Of a DNA stretch of 64,000 nucleotides, positions 50,774 to 59,681 are shown piece after piece (the stretch's first letter is position 1; each line of letters begins with the position of its first letter). Origin of the DNA: Alistipes sp. (lineage in GTDB: Bacteria; Bacteroidota; Bacteroidia; Bacteroidales; Rikenellaceae). Both the position numbers and the translations under genes were made by a program. The stretch is taken from the NCBI GenBank assembly GCA_017399485.1, contig JAFQCA010000023.1, forward strand, positions 101,827 to 165,826, in the 5' to 3' direction. The notes under the pieces are model-generated. The model was given only the letters and a program-made list of their open reading frames with translations, had not been told where the DNA came from and did not search any database.

Positions 50774-52357
50774 ATGAAGATTGCTCTTGCCCAATTAAAT
50801 TATACCATCGGTGATATTGATGGCAATGCAAACCTTATTATCGAGGCCGTACGTCGTGCGGAGGCAGAAGGTGCTGATTTGGTGCTTTTTGCAGAGTATG
50901 CCGTGAGTGGTACTCCAGCCTATGATTTGTTGCGTAAAACTACGTTCCTCACATTGTGTGAGGAGGCGTTGGAGCGCATCGCTGAGGCGTGTCATCACGT
51001 GACAGCAATTGTGGGCTCTCCTATCTTGACTGAAAATGGCGCTGTCAGCGCTGCCGCAGTCCTGCGTCAAGGACGTATAGACGAAATAATCGAAAAACAA
51101 CATATTTCGGCTCGTCGCGAGATGGGTTTTATCGTGTCGGGAGAGGGTAGTAAGGTAGTTAGAATTGGCGGATGTAACATCGCTGTGTATGTCGGTAATG
51201 ATATGACCAATGTCAATGAGGTCGATTCTGATGTTGATTTTGTTGTTAATATAAATGCTCGTCGCTACGGTAAAGGTTTGCTCTCGTACCGCTATGATTG
51301 GATGCGTCGCTTGACTTATACTCTTGGCCGTAATGTCATATTGATGAATCAGGTTGGAGGCTCAGGTGATTTGGTATATGATGGTATGTCGGGCGTGATG
51401 AATAGCAATAGTAGATTGGAGTTGCTGTTAAAGGATTTCGAGGAGGACTTCAGTATATATGATACATCAGCGGACTATGCCGAGATGGAGGTGCCGTTTA
51501 CATCATATAAGCATCGTACCTATATGCTCTATCGTGCGGCTTGCCTGGGCTTGCGCGACTATTTCTTGAAGAGCGGTTACACAAAGGCGTGTGTAGGTCT
51601 GTCGGGAGGTATTGACTCCTCGGTTGTTGCTTGTCTGGCGGTGGGAGCATTGGGCAAAGAGAATGTCAAGGGCCTTATGATGCCATCGCAATTCTCATCT
51701 GACGATTCTGTCGAGGATGCAAAGCAGTTGGCCGATAATCTCGGCATCGAATATAGTGTTTTGCCTATTAATGCGGCTTATGCTGCAATTACAGATACCT
51801 TGAAGCCTATTACGGGCGGAACGAGTTTCGACGCTACGGAGGAGAATATCCAGTCGCGCATCCGTACCGTACTATTGATGGCTTTGCAGAATAAGGATGG
51901 TTATATGTTGCTCAACTCTTCAAACAAGAGCGAGAATGCTATCGGCTGGACAACGCTTTACGGCGACACAGCAGGAGCGTTTAGTGTTACGGGCGACCTT
52001 TATAAGAGCGAGATTTACGATTTGGCACGTTATATAAATCTTGTATTCGACAACGTTATTCCCGAATGTATCCTCAAGAAGGAGCCTACGTCGGAGTTGC
52101 ATCCTAATCAGAAGGATAGCGATATACTGCCTCCTTATGAGGTCGTTGATGCAATCCTGTATCGTATGATTGAAAAGGGAGAGCACCGCGAGGAGATTGT
52201 AAATGCGGGATTTGAGTCGGATGTCGTGGAGAAGATTCACGGTATGGTTATGCGTAATGTGAAAAAGCGTTATCAATATCCTCCTGTGTTACGTCTTTCG
52301 ACAAGTTCGTTCCGTCACGAATGTATGTTCCCATTGGTAAACCGTTACGGATATTAA
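50774..52357 (+). CDS. nadE: NAD+ synthase with degenerate glutaminase domain
   Basis: Completes NAD synthesis by amidating nicotinate adenine dinucleotide. The ATG at 50774 gives 527 residues. The C-terminal synthetase domain is intact (VGLSGGIDSSVVACL, SSNKSENAIGWTTLYGD). The N-terminal nitrilase-like domain keeps Glu41 and Lys108, but where the catalytic Cys should stand (usually CED) it reads Gly141-Asn-Asp. It therefore probably cannot use glutamine and may rely on free ammonia. The rnf operon begins 37 bp downstream. Confidence 0.9.
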   Translation: MKIALAQLNYTIGDIDGNANLIIEAVRRAEAEGADLVLFAEYAVSGTPAYDLLRKTTFLTLCEEALERIAEACHHVTAIVGSPILTENGAVSAAAVLRQGRIDEIIEKQHISARREMGFIVSGEGSKVVRIGGCNIAVYVGNDMTNVNEVDSDVDFVVNINARRYGKGLLSYRYDWMRRLTYTLGRNVILMNQVGGSGDLVYDGMSGVMNSNSRLELLLKDFEEDFSIYDTSADYAEMEVPFTSYKHRTYMLYRAACLGLRDYFLKSGYTKACVGLSGGIDSSVVACLAVGALGKENVKGLMMPSQFSSDDSVEDAKQLADNLGIEYSVLPINAAYAAITDTLKPITGGTSFDATEENIQSRIRTVLLMALQNKDGYMLLNSSNKSENAIGWTTLYGDTAGAFSVTGDLYKSEIYDLARYINLVFDNVIPECILKKEPTSELHPNQKDSDILPPYEVVDAILYRMIEKGEHREEIVNAGFESDVVEKIHGMVMRNVKKRYQYPPVLRLSTSSFRHECMFPLVNRYGY

Positions 52358-52394
52358 TCTGCCTGTAAGGGGGAGTGTATAGCATTTGTCGATT

Positions 52395-52823
52395 ATGAGT
52401 GTCTCCAATATCAAACATTGTGGTGAGGTCGTGCGCGTATCCGATAATAAGGTTTGGGTGCGTATGACGGTAAATAGTGCGTGCAGCGAGTGTCACGCAC
52501 GTGCAGTGTGTGGTGTAGATGAGTCGAAAGATAAAATTGTGGAGGTAAAAACTTCGGACGCAGCAACCTATGCCGTAGGCGAGAGTGTCGAGGTTGCGTT
52601 GGCGAATCGCTCTATGGGTGCCAAGTCGGTCTTTTTGGCCTATGTGGTTCCCTTTTTTGTGTTGTTACTTGTACTTGTAGGTTTGACTATATTTGGAGCA
52701 AGCGAGGGTTTAGCCGCAATTTCGGCTATAGCAGGAGTAGGACTCTATTATGTTGTGCTATGGCGAATGAATGGTAAGGTTGAAAAAACTATAAAATTTA
52801 TAATAACAAAACAAACAAAATGA
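52395..52823 (+). CDS. rseC: RseC/MucC-like membrane protein
   Basis: One hundred forty-two residues from the ATG at 52395, with the N-terminal Cys motif CSECHARAVCG and two membrane spans (about 80-98 and 104-121). RseC-like proteins are often linked to Rnf operons and to SoxR reduction. Its end overlaps the rnfB start (ATGA), which ties it to the Rnf complex. Confidence 0.85.
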   Translation: MSVSNIKHCGEVVRVSDNKVWVRMTVNSACSECHARAVCGVDESKDKIVEVKTSDAATYAVGESVEVALANRSMGAKSVFLAYVVPFFVLLLVLVGLTIFGASEGLAAISAIAGVGLYYVVLWRMNGKVEKTIKFIITKQTK

Positions 52824-53773
52824 CTGTATTATTATCTACTATTGCAACCTTGAGTCTGCTTGGTATTTTGTCAGCAGTCATCCTCTATTTTGTGGCCCAG
52901 AAGTTCAAAGTAGAGGAGGACCCTCGTATTGATGAGGTCGAGAAGATGTTGCCGGGTGCTAACTGCGGTGGTTGCGGATTTGCTGGATGTCGTGCTATGG
53001 CTGAGGCTATGGTTAAACAGGATGACATTTCGGCTTTGTACTGCCCCGTTGGCGGTGCCGAATGTATGAAGAGTATGGCATCGTATCTGGGTAAGGTTGC
53101 TCCTGAAAAGGAGCCTACTGTGGCTACGGTACGTTGTGGCGGAGTATGCGCCAAGCGTCCTCGTACAAATGAGTATTCAGGCGCAAAGAGTTGCGCTGTA
53201 GCATCGTCGCTTTATGTTGGCGAGACTGCTTGTGCCTATGGTTGTTTGGGTTATGGCGATTGTGTCGAGGCTTGTGCGTTCGATGCTATTAAGATTAATC
53301 CCGAAACAGGTATTGCCGAGGTCGATGCCGATAAGTGTACGGCTTGTGGCGCTTGCGTTAAGGCTTGTCCGAAGAAGATTATCGAGTTGCGCAAGAAGTG
53401 GCCGAAGAATCGTGCTGTATATGTAAGTTGCGTGTCGAAGGATAAGGGTGCCGTGACGATGAAGGCCTGCAAGGCTGGTTGTATTGGTTGTGGCAAGTGT
53501 GCCAAGGTTTGTGCGTTTGGTGCTATTACAGTCGAGAATGGTTTGGCATATATCGACCCGCAGAAATGTAAGTTGTGTCGTAAGTGCGTGAACGAGTGTC
53601 CTACAGGCGCTATCGTGCTCAAGGGTATGGAGCCATTGCCTAAGGAGCCCAAGACTCCCGTAGCAAAGCCTGCGGCAGATGTAGCAAAGCCCACTGCACA
53701 ACCCGCAGCAAAGGCCGTTGAGGCAACAAAGCCTGCGGCTGATAAGACAGAGAGTGTAAACGAGCAGAAATAA
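52820..53773 (+). CDS. rnfB: Rnf electron transport complex subunit B
   Basis: The ferredoxin-facing Fe-S subunit of Rnf. It has one N-terminal membrane span (about 5-25), a Fe-S motif NCGGCGFAGCRAMA with later Cys, and ferredoxin-like clusters (CTACGACVKACPK, CIGCGKCAKVCAFGA, CKLCRKCVNECPTGA). A Lys/Pro/Ala-rich tail of about 45 residues ends the 317-residue protein. Overlaps rseC by four bases. Confidence 0.95.
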   Translation: MTVLLSTIATLSLLGILSAVILYFVAQKFKVEEDPRIDEVEKMLPGANCGGCGFAGCRAMAEAMVKQDDISALYCPVGGAECMKSMASYLGKVAPEKEPTVATVRCGGVCAKRPRTNEYSGAKSCAVASSLYVGETACAYGCLGYGDCVEACAFDAIKINPETGIAEVDADKCTACGACVKACPKKIIELRKKWPKNRAVYVSCVSKDKGAVTMKACKAGCIGCGKCAKVCAFGAITVENGLAYIDPQKCKLCRKCVNECPTGAIVLKGMEPLPKEPKTPVAKPAADVAKPTAQPAAKAVEATKPAADKTESVNEQK

Positions 53774-53785
53774 GGAGATTAGATT

Positions 53786-55141
53786 ATGAAGACATTCCCG
53801 TTAGGCGGAGTTCATCCGTCGGATAATAAAAAATGGAGTAATGCCAAAGCCATCGAGGTTTTGGAACTCCCCGATGTCGTAAATATCCCGCTCGGACAGC
53901 ACATCGGAGCCCCCGCTACGGCAAAGGTAGCCAAGGGCGATAAGGTTTTGACAGGTCAGTTGATTGCCGAGGCTACAGGTTTTATGTCAGCCAATATTCA
54001 CTCACCCATCTCGGGTACAGTGACGGCTGTAGATATGCAGCCCAATGGTCAGGGTTTGCGCCAGATGATGATTACCATCAAGCGTGAGGGCGACGAGTGG
54101 ATGCCAGAGATTGACCGCTCTTTAGATATCAAGCGAGAGTGCGAATTGGACTCTGATGCCATTATCGCAAAAATCAAGAATGCCGGTATTGTAGGTATGG
54201 GTGGTGCTACATTCCCCACACACGTTAAGTTGTCTATCCCGAATGGTTGTAAGGCCGAGTATCTGATAATCAACGGTGTGGAGTGTGAGCCTTATCTTAC
54301 TTCTGACCACCGCACAATGCTGGAGCGTGGTGAGGAGTTGCTAATCGGTGTCGAGATTTTGAAGAAGGCGCTAAAGGTAGAGAAGGCTATTATTGGTGTA
54401 GAGAATAATAAGCCCGATGCAATAGCACACTTGAATAAACTAATCAAGGAGAAGAACTTTGCAGTTACGGTAGAGCCTTTGAAGGTGCAGTATCCGCAGG
54501 GTGGTGAGAAACAACTTATCGCTGCCGTAACAGGTCGCGAGGTACCACCTCCACCGGGTTTGCCGATTCACGTTGGTGCTGTTGTATGTAATGCTTCAAC
54601 TACGGTTGCAATATATGAGGCAGTGCAAAAGAATAAGCCTCTTATTGAGCGAGTTGTAACCATAACAGGTAAGGAATTGAAGGAGCCTCGTAACCTGCTT
54701 ACTCGTATGGGTACACCTATCCAGAAGTTGGTGGATATGGCAGGTGGCCTGCCTGAGGGTGATGTGAAGGTTGTCAATGGTGGTCCGATGATGGGCCGCG
54801 CTATGGTCAATCTGGACTCTCCCGTAACGAAGGGTTGCTCAGGTGTTACTGTTTTCAGCGGCAATGATGCACATAGAGTCGATATGGAGTGCTGCATCAA
54901 GTGCGCCAAGTGTGTTTCGGCTTGTCCTATGGGCTTGGAGCCTTACCTCATCTCAAAGATGTCAAAGAAACAGATGTGGGAGAGCGTCGAGGCCGAGCGT
55001 ATTACAGATTGTATCGAGTGTGGCTGTTGCCAATATACTTGTCCTGCAGGTCTGCCTTTGTTGGATTATGTCCGTTTGGGCAAGCAGACTGTGATGGGAA
55101 TCATCCGCGCTCGTGCGGCGGCTAATGCACCTAAAAAATAA
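53786..55141 (+). CDS. rnfC: Rnf electron transport complex subunit C
   Basis: The NADH- and FMN-binding subunit. GMGGATFPTHVK and NGVECEPYLTSDHR are the Rossmann/flavin signatures. Two cluster motifs, CCIKCAKCVSACPMGLEP and CIECGCCQYTCPAGLPL, lie in the C-terminal quarter. At 451 residues it is the usual short form without long Ala/Lys repeats. Confidence 0.96.
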   Translation: MKTFPLGGVHPSDNKKWSNAKAIEVLELPDVVNIPLGQHIGAPATAKVAKGDKVLTGQLIAEATGFMSANIHSPISGTVTAVDMQPNGQGLRQMMITIKREGDEWMPEIDRSLDIKRECELDSDAIIAKIKNAGIVGMGGATFPTHVKLSIPNGCKAEYLIINGVECEPYLTSDHRTMLERGEELLIGVEILKKALKVEKAIIGVENNKPDAIAHLNKLIKEKNFAVTVEPLKVQYPQGGEKQLIAAVTGREVPPPPGLPIHVGAVVCNASTTVAIYEAVQKNKPLIERVVTITGKELKEPRNLLTRMGTPIQKLVDMAGGLPEGDVKVVNGGPMMGRAMVNLDSPVTKGCSGVTVFSGNDAHRVDMECCIKCAKCVSACPMGLEPYLISKMSKKQMWESVEAERITDCIECGCCQYTCPAGLPLLDYVRLGKQTVMGIIRARAAANAPKK

Positions 55142-55161
55142 CGCAAAAAATAGAAAGAGAT

Positions 55162-56139
55162 ATGGCAAATAAATTTTTTGTTGCACCATCGCCCCACGTG
55201 CATAGCGCACAATCTACGCAGTCGTTGATGCGAGATGTGCTTATTGCACTGTTGCCTGCTTTGGCAGTGTCGGTTTGGGTGTATGGTCTTAATGTGTTGC
55301 TGGTGACGGCAGTGGCTGTTATCAGTTGCGTATTGTTCGAGTTTTTAATTCAAAAGTATCTTATTAAGGGTCCCGGTACGATTTATAATCTATCGGCTGT
55401 CGTAACAGGTGTTCTGTTGGCTTTTAACTTGCCGTCGAATATTCCGTGGTGGATTATTGTCATTGGTGCGGCGGTGGCTATCGGTGTTGCCAAGATGACT
55501 TTCGGTGGTTTGGGCCATAATCCGTTTAACCCTGCATTGGTTGGTCGTGTGTTCTTGCTTATCGCATATCCCGTACAGATGACATCATTCCCCCAGCCTA
55601 CGTCAAATCAGTTCGTAGATGCCTTTTCGGGTGCAACTCCGTTGGCCGCAGTTAAGGCTAACTTGGTAGAGGTCGGCGATATCAACTTGCTCAATATGTT
55701 GAGCGGTATGATGCCTGGCTCGTTGGGTGAGATTGCATCGTTGGCTTTGATAGTTGGCGGACTCTATATGCTGTGGCGCAAGGTTATCACTTGGCACATC
55801 CCTGTTGCGGTGTTGGGCTCGATGGCTCTGTTTGCTGCTGTTGTAGCCTTTATGAAGGGTGGCGGTTCACTCTTTTATGAGTTGCCGGCATTCCACTTGA
55901 TGGCAGGTGGTGCTCTGTTGGGTGCTATCTTTATGGCTACTGACTATGTTACCTCACCTATGACACATAAGGGAATGTTAATCTATGGTGTAGGTATAGG
56001 TGTGATTACTATGATTATCCGCTTATGGGGCGCATATCCCGAGGGTATGTCGTTCGCCATATTGTTTATGAACTCGGTTACTCCGCTCATCAACAAATAT
56101 GTGAAGCCCAAGCGTTTTGGTTTAATATCAGGAAAATAG
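55162..56139 (+). CDS. rnfD: Rnf electron transport complex subunit D
   Basis: A 325-residue membrane subunit of about nine to ten spans. The covalent FMN site is Thr159 in DAFSGATPL. GGLGHNPFNPALVGR and GGALLGAIFMATDYVTSPMT are further RnfD/NqrB signatures. Confidence 0.95.
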   Translation: MANKFFVAPSPHVHSAQSTQSLMRDVLIALLPALAVSVWVYGLNVLLVTAVAVISCVLFEFLIQKYLIKGPGTIYNLSAVVTGVLLAFNLPSNIPWWIIVIGAAVAIGVAKMTFGGLGHNPFNPALVGRVFLLIAYPVQMTSFPQPTSNQFVDAFSGATPLAAVKANLVEVGDINLLNMLSGMMPGSLGEIASLALIVGGLYMLWRKVITWHIPVAVLGSMALFAAVVAFMKGGGSLFYELPAFHLMAGGALLGAIFMATDYVTSPMTHKGMLIYGVGIGVITMIIRLWGAYPEGMSFAILFMNSVTPLINKYVKPKRFGLISGK

Positions 56140-56151
56140 GAGGCTTAAGAT

Positions 56152-56790
56152 ATGAAGAGTACACTATTTAATATGGTTGCGGTTCTGTTCACCATTACCC
56201 TTATAGCATCGGCAGGTGTTGGTGCGGTGAATATGCTGACCGAAGATGCCATTGCCGAGGCAAAGGCACTTGCAACTAAGGAGGCTGTGGCTAACGTATT
56301 GCCCGCCTTCGATAATAATGAGCAGAGCGAGCAAATGATTGACGATATGCCAATCAAGGTCTATAAAGCGGTCAAGGGTAACGATGTCGTAGGTTATGCC
56401 GTTGAGTCAATGACCAAGAATGGCTTTGGTGGCGTTATCCGTTTGATGGTAGGTTTCTCGCCTGAAGGTGAAATTTTGAATGTGAACGTTTTGGAGCAGG
56501 CCGAGACTCCGGGCTTGGGTACCAAGATGTGTGATGAGGGTAATGCGTTGCTCTCAAGCATCAAGGGTAAAAATTCTGGCGATGTGGAGTTTAAGGTTAA
56601 GAAGGATGGTGGCGAGTTGGATGCACTGACTGCCGCAACTATCTCATCGAGAGCATACTACGATGCTGTGGCACGTGCGCGTGAGGCTTATTGGGTAGCC
56701 TGCGGCGGTAAGGCTTCGGCTGACGGTGTGTCGGGTGCTACATCAACAAACAAGGGCTCTGATGCCCAGAAAGGAGGCGAAAATGAATAA
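56152..56790 (+). CDS. rnfG: Rnf electron transport complex subunit G
   Basis: A 212-residue subunit with one N-terminal span and a periplasmic FMN domain (GFGGVIRLMVGF, ETPGLGTKM). The expected flavin site reads LTAATISS (159-166), with Ala where Gly is usual. A second, canonical-looking SGATST occurs in the hydrophilic tail (194-199). Its last eight bases overlap rnfE. Confidence 0.93.
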   Translation: MKSTLFNMVAVLFTITLIASAGVGAVNMLTEDAIAEAKALATKEAVANVLPAFDNNEQSEQMIDDMPIKVYKAVKGNDVVGYAVESMTKNGFGGVIRLMVGFSPEGEILNVNVLEQAETPGLGTKMCDEGNALLSSIKGKNSGDVEFKVKKDGGELDALTAATISSRAYYDAVARAREAYWVACGGKASADGVSGATSTNKGSDAQKGGENE

Positions 56791-57367
56791 GATGCAGATT
56801 GTATTGAGCGGTATATTGAAGAATAACCCTACGTTTGTATTGGTTTTGGGTATGTGTCCTACATTGGGTACCACAACCTCGGCTATCAATGGTATGGGTA
56901 TGGGTGTTGCCACTATGGCCGTACTTATTATGTCGAACTTGGTGATATCGCTTATTAAGAATTTCATCCCCGACAAGGTGCGTATTCCTGCGTTCATTGT
57001 GGTCATTGCCTCATTCGTAACAATTATCCAGATGTTGATGCAGGCCTATGTACCCTCTCTGTATGCTGCGTTGGGCGTTTTCATCCCGCTTATCGTAGTA
57101 AACTGTATTATCTTGGGTCGTGCCGAGGCGTTTGCCTCTAAGAATGGCCCGATAGACTCTATCTTGGATGGTGTGGGTATTGGTTTGGGCTTTACTTTGG
57201 CTTTGACGGCTATTGGTGCTGTTCGTGAGGTTTTGGGTAGCGGTGCTATCTTCGGTTACTCGTTGGGCATTGCCGATTATATGCCATTAGTATTTGTTCT
57301 GGCTCCGGGTGCATTCTTTGTGCTGGGCTATATGATGGTTTTGTTTAACAAGTTAGCAAAGAAGTAA
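56783..57367 (+). CDS. rnfE: Rnf electron transport complex subunit E
   Basis: A 194-residue integral membrane subunit (NqrD/RnfE) of six spans, starting at the ATG at 56783 inside rnfG. NPTFVLVLGMCPTLGTTT holds the conserved Cys of the membrane Fe-S centre, and VVNCIILGRAEAFASKNG is a second signature. Confidence 0.95.
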   Translation: MNKMQIVLSGILKNNPTFVLVLGMCPTLGTTTSAINGMGMGVATMAVLIMSNLVISLIKNFIPDKVRIPAFIVVIASFVTIIQMLMQAYVPSLYAALGVFIPLIVVNCIILGRAEAFASKNGPIDSILDGVGIGLGFTLALTAIGAVREVLGSGAIFGYSLGIADYMPLVFVLAPGAFFVLGYMMVLFNKLAKK

Positions 57368-57370
57368 GTT

Positions 57371-57949
57371 ATGGAACTTTCATATTTCGCAATAATTATT
57401 GGTGCAATCTTCGTAAATAACGTTGTTCTTGCACAGTTCTTGGGTATCTGTCCCTTCTTGGGTGTTTCGTCAAAGGTAGATACTTCGTTGGGTATGGGTG
57501 CTGCCGTAACTTTTGTGATGGCATTGACCTCTATCGTTGCGTGGGCAATCCAGACATATATCCTCGTGCCGCTGCATATTGAGTATATGCAGACTATCGT
57601 TTTCATCTTGGTTATCGCTGCATTGGTGCAGATGGTTGAGATTATCTTGAAGAAGATTTCTCCCTCGCTTTATCAGGCATTGGGTATCTTCTTGCCGTTG
57701 ATTACTACCAACTGTGCAGTGTTGGGTGTTGCCATTTTGATGATACAGAAGGAGTTTAATCTGTTGCAAAGTTTTGCCTATTCGGTATCTACAGCAATCG
57801 GTTTTGCTGTCGCATTGGTAATCTTTGCAGGTATTCGTGAGCGCTTGGAGTTGGATGGAGTGCCTGCAGCATTGAAGGGTATTCCTATCGCACTTATTAC
57901 TGCCGCAATACTTGCTATGGCCTTTATGGGTTTCTCTGGCTTGGTATAG
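57371..57949 (+). CDS. rnfA: Rnf electron transport complex subunit A
   Basis: A 192-residue membrane subunit (NqrE/RnfA) of six spans. [18 protein letters not shown] and [16 protein letters not shown] carry the conserved cysteines, mirror-related to those of RnfE. It ends the operon; the complex should couple ferredoxin:NAD+ electron flow to ion movement across the inner membrane. Confidence 0.96.
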   Translation: MELSYFAIIIGAIFVNNVVLAQFLGICPFLGVSSKVDTSLGMGAAVTFVMALTSIVAWAIQTYILVPLHIEYMQTIVFILVIAALVQMVEIILKKISPSLYQALGIFLPLITTNCAVLGVAILMIQKEFNLLQSFAYSVSTAIGFAVALVIFAGIRERLELDGVPAALKGIPIALITAAILAMAFMGFSGLV

Positions 57950-57973
57950 TCTATATTTACATAAATTACATTT

Positions 57974-58009
57974 TTGGGGTGGCGTGTATGTGCTACCCCA
58001 ATTTTTTTT
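57974..58009 (+). terminator. Intrinsic terminator after the rnf operon
   Basis: TTGGGGTGGC and GCTACCCCAA arms followed by eight T. The promoter of leader-peptide module 2 begins 10 bp later. Confidence 0.9.
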
Positions 58010-58018
58010 GCGTAAAAA

Positions 58019-58049
58019 TTGCTTATAAAGAATAAAAATTATAACTTTG
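58019..58049 (+). promoter_or_regulatory. Promoter of leader-peptide module 2
   Basis: TTG (58019-58021), 20 bp, then TAACTTTG (58042-58049), with the leader ORF starting 42 bp on. Confidence 0.7.
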
Positions 58050-58091
58050 TATAGTTGTTTAAGGGGTAATAACTCCGTGAAATTCAAAAAG

Positions 58092-58217
58092 ATGTTGCGC
58101 CATAAGGAAAATACCGTATCGCAGGCCGTGTCGCAGGTGACATTGTCGGGCGAGGTGTGCATTTCGGCTCGACGCAGAAGTGCAAGCGTAATTCTACCCC
58201 CCCCCTATATGGCTTAA
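58092..58217 (+). CDS. Upstream leader ORF, module 2 (41 codons, ends VILPPPYMA)
   Basis: Begins MLRHK and ends VILPPPYMA before TAA, with nine C (58197-58205) coding the prolines. Length equals that of the module 1 leader to the base (126 bp including stop), although residues 6-32 hardly match. TTGCGC at 58095 can pair with GCGTAA at 58186. Conservation of both ends, length, and distance to the hairpin argues that it is translated and regulatory. Confidence 0.65.
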   Translation: MLRHKENTVSQAVSQVTLSGEVCISARRRSASVILPPPYMA

Positions 58218-58235
58218 TTGCCAGATAATCAGCAA
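58218..58235 (+). promoter_or_regulatory. Small hairpin directly after the leader ORF stop, module 2
   Basis: TTGC pairs with GCAA around the loop CAGATAATCA, matching the TTAT/GTAA hairpin of module 1 by compensatory change. Confidence 0.5.
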
Positions 58236-58256
58236 ATTATACGAAAATACTTTAAC

Positions 58257-58304
58257 GCGCTCTCGGCGTGGGCTTTTTTGTGCCCTGCTGTGAGCGTTTT
58301 TTTT
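58257..58304 (+). terminator. Terminator-like hairpin in the leader, module 2
   Basis: The stem is identical to that of module 1 (CGCTC, CGGCG, GGGC with their partners) and is followed by eight T. The gap from the leader stop is again 40 nt. Only the loop differs (TTTTTTGT instead of TTTGTTGT). Confidence 0.7.
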
Positions 58305-58349
58305 GTGAGCATATATAATTCATTATTAATACATAAACAACTAAAAATT

Positions 58350-58475
58350 ATGAAAAACGAAGAGAAAAAAGTTTATTCTGCACCTGAAATTGAGGTGGTA
58401 GAGGTGCAGGTAGAGCAGGGTTTTGCTCAGTCGGGCACACCGAGTCCTGATTTTTTTGAAGGTGAAAATTGGTAA
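58350..58475 (+). CDS. Small peptide with core VEQGFAQSG, module 2
   Basis: Forty-one residues from the ATG at 58350: a Lys/Glu-rich start, then YSAPEIEVVEVQVEQGFAQSG, and a variable acidic tail ending GENW. It aligns with the module 1 peptide over about 24 residues. There is no signal peptide. It lies 22 bp before the second fimbrillin-like lipoprotein gene. The function is unknown. Confidence 0.7.
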   Translation: MKNEEKKVYSAPEIEVVEVQVEQGFAQSGTPSPDFFEGENW

Positions 58476-58497
58476 TTATTAAAGAGATAGTAATAAT

Positions 58498-59496
58498 ATG
58501 AAAAAATTTAGTTTATTATTGGCGTTGGTTGCTGTGGCATTTACGTCGTGCTTAAAGGATAATGTTAATCCTGACAACAATAAATTTGCTGAGATTTCAC
58601 TTACTGCATCAATTGACGGTTTAACCCGATCTACTTATACTGATGGAACTGATGGAATCAAAATGACTTGGGACGCCGAGGAGAAAATCTCAATCGTAAA
58701 GTGTGAAGTTAACGGTGGAAAGATTGTTGGTGTTTATAATTTGAGTTCCACAGGTGCTGAAGGTCGTGAGAATGCTGTGTTTACCGGTACGGTAGATATG
58801 ACTGGCTCAGCACAATACAAATATTTAGCTGTATATCCTGCTGTAGAAGGATCAGGAACATCTTGGGGAAATTATGGAAAATTCCCGAATGGCGATACTA
58901 CAGGAAATGACCCGATCAATCAGATGAATTTCGCTGAAAGTATAGGCTACACTACTTTTATCACTTCAACATTCACAGATACTCCTCAGGATATGTCTAA
59001 TCCATTGAATCATTTGAAACAATATGATTTAATGTATGGTACAGTAACAATGAATGGTTCTACCGCCAATACTACACTAACAAAGTATACTTCAATCTTT
59101 AAGTTTGTTTTGACTTTCCCGGAACAAGAAGGTGGTACTGCTGATGAAATCAAGACATTTACTATCTCGGCTAATAACTCAAATACTTATTTGTATAAAA
59201 ATGCTTGGTTCCGTACAGATTATGATACCTTTAATAGTAATAATCATCAATCATCTCGTAGTATGATTCTTAATGGTGCCGCTGCCTATAAAATTCCTTC
59301 TACCAACCGTACTGTTACATTATATATGCCTGTAACAGGTGATGTAACCTTTTATGCCAATGATGTAATTACCCTTCAATGTAAGGATTCTGGTAATGAA
59401 GTGATATTTGAAGGAACAAAGGATGTGGGAACTTCTGATAGAGTATGTGAAGCAGGAAAGGTTCATACTATTACTGCTACTTTGACAAGAAAGTAA
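58498..59496 (+). CDS. Fimbrillin-like lipoprotein, module 2
   Basis: A 332-residue protein with a lipoprotein signal (lipobox AFTSC) and polar residues after the Cys. A beta-rich body with TRSTYTDGTDGIKMTWDAEEKISIV is typical of fimbrillin-family lipoproteins of Bacteroidales; the C-terminal strand is AGKVHTITATLTRK. It resembles the module 1 lipoprotein in layout, but the sequences are quite different. The gene is more AT-rich than its neighbours, which may hint at separate ancestry. Confidence 0.72.
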   Translation: MKKFSLLLALVAVAFTSCLKDNVNPDNNKFAEISLTASIDGLTRSTYTDGTDGIKMTWDAEEKISIVKCEVNGGKIVGVYNLSSTGAEGRENAVFTGTVDMTGSAQYKYLAVYPAVEGSGTSWGNYGKFPNGDTTGNDPINQMNFAESIGYTTFITSTFTDTPQDMSNPLNHLKQYDLMYGTVTMNGSTANTTLTKYTSIFKFVLTFPEQEGGTADEIKTFTISANNSNTYLYKNAWFRTDYDTFNSNNHQSSRSMILNGAAAYKIPSTNRTVTLYMPVTGDVTFYANDVITLQCKDSGNEVIFEGTKDVGTSDRVCEAGKVHTITATLTRK

Positions 59497-59518
59497 ATAT
59501 GCTTTAAGAATCATACAA

Positions 59519-59548
59519 AACAAGACCGCTTTTTGCGGTCTTGTTTTA
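59519..59548 (+). terminator. Intrinsic terminator after fimbrillin-like gene 2
   Basis: ACAAGACCGC and GCGGTCTTGT arms with a T-rich loop, followed by T-rich sequence. Confidence 0.85.
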
Positions 59549-59610
59549 TTTGTGGGGTGGCTGGATAAGTTGCGCTTATAGCACGGTAAATTCTTTTTAT
59601 CGTTTTGGGG

Positions 59611-59640
59611 TTGTTTTATTCGATTTGTGTATTACTTTTG
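59611..59640 (+). promoter_or_regulatory. Rubredoxin gene promoter
   Basis: TTG (59611-59613), 19 bp, then TACTTTTG (59633-59640), about 40 bp before the rubredoxin ATG. Confidence 0.6.
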
Positions 59641-59681
59641 CAATAGAGAAAGATGAATATTAACAAATAAACTTTAATATT

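Noticed and set aside
58218..58349. Upstream extension of the module 2 peptide (MPDNQQI...)
   Set aside because: Same reason: it reads through the leader hairpins, and the equivalent frame in module 1 does not have a matching start.
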